A stretch of 64,000 nt of DNA from Elusimicrobiota bacterium. Lineage in GTDB: Bacteria > Elusimicrobiota > UBA8919. A program made the position numbers and the translations under genes. The DNA is taken from NCBI GenBank assembly GCA_016928195.1, contig JAFGLF010000022.1, positions 1-64,000 on the forward strand. The letters are read 5' to 3'. The notes beneath the pieces were generated by a model. The model did no database searches and had not been told where the DNA came from. It was given only the letters and a program-made list of their open reading frames with translations. Position 1 is the first letter of the stretch. Every line of letters starts with the position of its first letter. Positions 62,112 through 64,000 of this stretch are shown here, one piece after another.

Positions 62112-62140
62112 TTGACTTTTCCGGTTTTATTTGATATTAT
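62112..62140 (+). promoter_or_regulatory. Promoter of aspS
   Basis: TTGACT, 17-base spacer, TATTAT at 62135-62140. Transcription would begin near 62147, leaving a leader of about 170 bases made of a hairpin and repeat A6. Confidence 0.72.
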
Positions 62141-62159
62141 AAAATGATAAAATTTCGCA

Positions 62160-62182
62160 GTATCGGATTGAAAATCCGATAC
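62160..62182 (+). promoter_or_regulatory. Perfect hairpin in the aspS leader
   Basis: A ten-pair stem (gtatcggatt/aatccgatac) around the triloop gaa, at the 5' end of the predicted transcript. It could stabilise the message or take part in control; no known leader class recognised. Confidence 0.5.
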
Positions 62183-62305
62183 ACGCGAATAAACGCGAAT
62201 ATAAGTAAAAACGCTGATAAACGCAAATAAGTCATCAATAAATTCGCGATAATTAGCGTTAGATTAGCGATCATTTGCGTTGTCCGAGTCTGCCTTGGCG
62301 GACGA
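62183..62305. repeat. Family A dyad repeat, copy 6, in the aspS leader
   Basis: Left words acgcgaataaacgcgaat and acgctgataaacgcaaat; right half attcgcgataattagcg and atcatttgcg. A degenerate tctgccttggcgga palindrome is at its right edge, followed by the gaggag ribosome site of aspS. Confidence 0.78.
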
Positions 62306-62315
62306 GGAGTATCTT

Positions 62316-64000
62316 GTGAAAAGAACTCATAATTGTAATGAATTGAAGGGTTCCGATATATCAAAGAGAGTAACTCTCTGCGGCTGGGTACAAACCCGTC
62401 GTGACCATGGAGGGGTTATTTTTATTGATATAAGGGATAGATATGGTATTACACAGGTTGTTTTTGATAGTGAAGGTATTATTGAAAAAGCAAAAGTATT
62501 AAAGCCCGAATATGTTATATTGATTGAGGGTAATGTAAGGAAACGGCCGGACGGAACGGTCAATACCAATCTTCCGACCGGCGAGGTGGAAGTGGTTGTT
62601 GAAAAATTTGATGTACTAAATACTTCCAAAACCCCGCCTTTTGAAGTTGTATCGGAAAATCTTCCATCCGAGGAAATTCGTTTAAAATACAGATATATTG
62701 ACCTGCGTAGGAAGAAAATGCAGAAAAATCTTCTTTCCAGACATAGTATAGTACTTACCATAAGGAATTTTTTGGATAAAAATGGTTTTGTGGAAATAGA
62801 AACACCTCAGCTTACAAAATCTACCCCTGAAGGAGCCCGTGATTTCCTTGTTCCGTCACGGTTTGAACCTGGTAAATTTTTTGCACTTCCTCAGTCGCCA
62901 CAGCTCTTTAAGCAGCTTTTGATGGTTTCTGGTTTTGATAAATATTTTCAGATTGCGAAATGTTTCAGGGACGAGGATCTTCGTGCCGACAGACAGCCGG
63001 AGTTTACGCAGGTTGATATGGAGATGTCCTTTGTTGATGAGACAGATGTTATGGATATTACGGAGAAAGTGCTTGCTGAGACCTTTAAAACAGCGGGTAT
63101 TGAGGTGAGTATACCGTTTCCAAGAATCTCCTATGATACGGCAATGCTGAAATATGGCAGTGACCGTCCCGATCTGAGATTCGGACTGGAAATTTTTGAT
63201 TTAACAGAAAAACTTAGAAATACCGGATTTAAAGTTTTTTCGGAAACTATAAAAAATAAAGGCATTATAAGGGGAATTTGTGTCCCGGCAGGCTCGGGCA
63301 AAGCCGGCGGTAGTTGGTCCCGGCAACAGATAGATAATCTTATAGAATTTGCAAAAAAGTTCGGTGCAAAGGGACTTGCCTGGATGAGAATGACAGAAAA
63401 CGGATTTGAATCAAATATAGTTAAATTCTTTTCAAAAGATGAATTGGAAGATATTAAGAATATATCCGGTGCCGGTAAAGATGATATAGTATTTTTTGCA
63501 GCAGATAAGGAAGATGTGGTCTGTGATATTCTTGGGAACATTCGCATTCATCTTGCAAAAACACTAAATTTAATTAATAGTAATTCATATAAATTCTTAT
63601 GGGTTATAGATTTCCCGCTTTTTGAATATAGTGTTGAAGAGAAAAAGTGGAATGCGATTCACCATCCGTTTACCTCGCCCATGGAGACTTCGGAGTTGAA
63701 TCCGCCAGCTGGCGGAGAGAGTTCGGAGTTGGGAAATCTGAAAGCAAGGGCTTATGATGTTGTATTGAATGGTGTCGAGCTTGGCGGAGGGTCTATAAGA
63801 ATTCATAAACAGGATGTTCAGGAAAAGGTTTTCGAAATATTAAAAATTACAAGGGAAGATGCGCGAAAGAAATTCGGATTCCTTCTGGATGCTCTTGAAT
63901 ATGGTGCTCCGCCTCACGGCGGTATTGCGTTGGGACTCGATAGAATTATTGCTATTATCAGCGATTCCGAGTCTATAAGAGATGTTATAGCTTTTCCAAA
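62316..64000 (+). CDS. aspS: Aspartyl-tRNA synthetase (3' truncated), with in-frame palindromic insert
   Basis: About 561 codons, open at the window end. N-terminal OB fold ([23 protein letters not shown] over the first 40), the class II motif 2 [22 protein letters not shown] in two parts, and motif 3 [13 protein letters not shown]. It uses GTG with gaggag six bases upstream. Within the conserved HHPFTSPME...KARAYD stretch (about residues 455-475) a palindrome adds [14 protein letters not shown]. Family members have a short charged loop here, so it looks inserted at the surface. Confidence 0.95.
   Translation, partial: MKRTHNCNELKGSDISKRVTLCGWVQTRRDHGGVIFIDIRDRYGITQVVFDSEGIIEKAKVLKPEYVILIEGNVRKRPDGTVNTNLPTGEVEVVVEKFDVLNTSKTPPFEVVSENLPSEEIRLKYRYIDLRRKKMQKNLLSRHSIVLTIRNFLDKNGFVEIETPQLTKSTPEGARDFLVPSRFEPGKFFALPQSPQLFKQLLMVSGFDKYFQIAKCFRDEDLRADRQPEFTQVDMEMSFVDETDVMDITEKVLAETFKTAGIEVSIPFPRISYDTAMLKYGSDRPDLRFGLEIFDLTEKLRNTGFKVFSETIKNKGIIRGICVPAGSGKAGGSWSRQQIDNLIEFAKKFGAKGLAWMRMTENGFESNIVKFFSKDELEDIKNISGAGKDDIVFFAADKEDVVCDILGNIRIHLAKTLNLINSNSYKFLWVIDFPLFEYSVEEKKWNAIHHPFTSPMETSELNPPAGGESSELGNLKARAYDVVLNGVELGGGSIRIHKQDVQEKVFEILKITREDARKKFGFLLDALEYGAPPHGGIALGLDRIIAIISDSESIRDVIAFP
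63689..63731. repeat. Palindromic element with flanking direct repeats inside aspS
   Basis: The perfect 16-base palindrome tccgccagctggcgga is at 63701-63716. The 10-base word ttcggagttg occurs at 63689-63698 and 63722-63731, 33 bases apart, keeping the frame. Confidence 0.85.

Noticed and set aside
62144-62230. 28-codon leader peptide before aspS
   Set aside because: The ATG lies only three bases after the -10 box, upstream of the likely transcript start, and the peptide is just translated repeat.

Overview
The window is AT-rich DNA from a diderm (Gram-negative type) bacterium. Outer-membrane beta-barrel, TolC, MacA/MacB, RND, Spy-like and lipoprotein genes all point to an outer membrane. 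The gene mix is a small free-living anaerobe-style set: a four-subunit ferredoxin-linked 2-oxoacid oxidoreductase, an AmrS-type radical SAM protein, TldD/TldE and a FliF/FliG-like motor. The intergenic DNA is full of short degenerate palindromic repeats. I read this as an uncultured candidate-phylum lineage (Omnitrophota, Elusimicrobiota, Firestonebacteria or similar), but no marker here fixes the phylum.

Layout. 1-3.5 kb: end of a phytol/dolichol kinase family gene, an ABC exporter pair and a lipoprotein polysaccharide deacetylase. 3.6-10.5 kb: tRNA-Leu, endonuclease IV, CstA, AmrS, a CcdA-like protein and a membrane spermidine-synthase-like protein. 10.6-19.4 kb: panD, a MetE-like protein, korDABC, an acetyltransferase, a NUDIX hydrolase, TldE, aroE and aroC. 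19.4-26.2 kb, minus strand: a six-gene operon encoding an outer-membrane barrel, a FliF-FliG chimera, MotA, two MotB paralogues and a TPR protein, behind a perfect consensus promoter. 26.3-31.3 kb: amidase, murI, queDCEF and a zincin. 31.3-35.2 kb: a half-size permease, a zinc-ribbon membrane protein, an AphA-like lipoprotein and an NSS transporter with its 35-residue MetS-like subunit. 35.4-41.4 kb: PilZ, cinA, thpR, a second deacetylase, ruvX, mltG, and an ECF sigma/anti-sigma/Spy-like set. 41.5-51.4 kb: one long efflux operon (TPR, CsgG-like lipoprotein, TolC, MacA, MacB, RND pump, second TolC). 51.5-64 kb: a FecR protein, DUF502, a GAF-PAS histidine kinase, TldD, an MBOAT/SGNH acetylation pair, a frameshifted lipoprotein, a second spermidine-synthase-like protein, DUF3786 and aspS (runs off the end).

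Three things stand out. (1) The motor operon has flagellar stator and rotor parts fused in an unusual way with no flagellar axial genes. One MotB keeps the ion-carrying Asp and the other has Asn, so it may be a non-flagellar envelope motor. (2) Several families of short dyad-symmetric repeats occupy intergenic gaps, abut start codons, encode signal peptides, and sit in frame inside nfo, korA, aspS and the end of a NUDIX gene, much like Rickettsia palindromic elements. (3) Strong sigma70-type promoters lie only 6-12 bases before start codons, implying leaderless mRNAs. In three cases a GC-rich hairpin ends exactly where the -35 box TTGACA begins.
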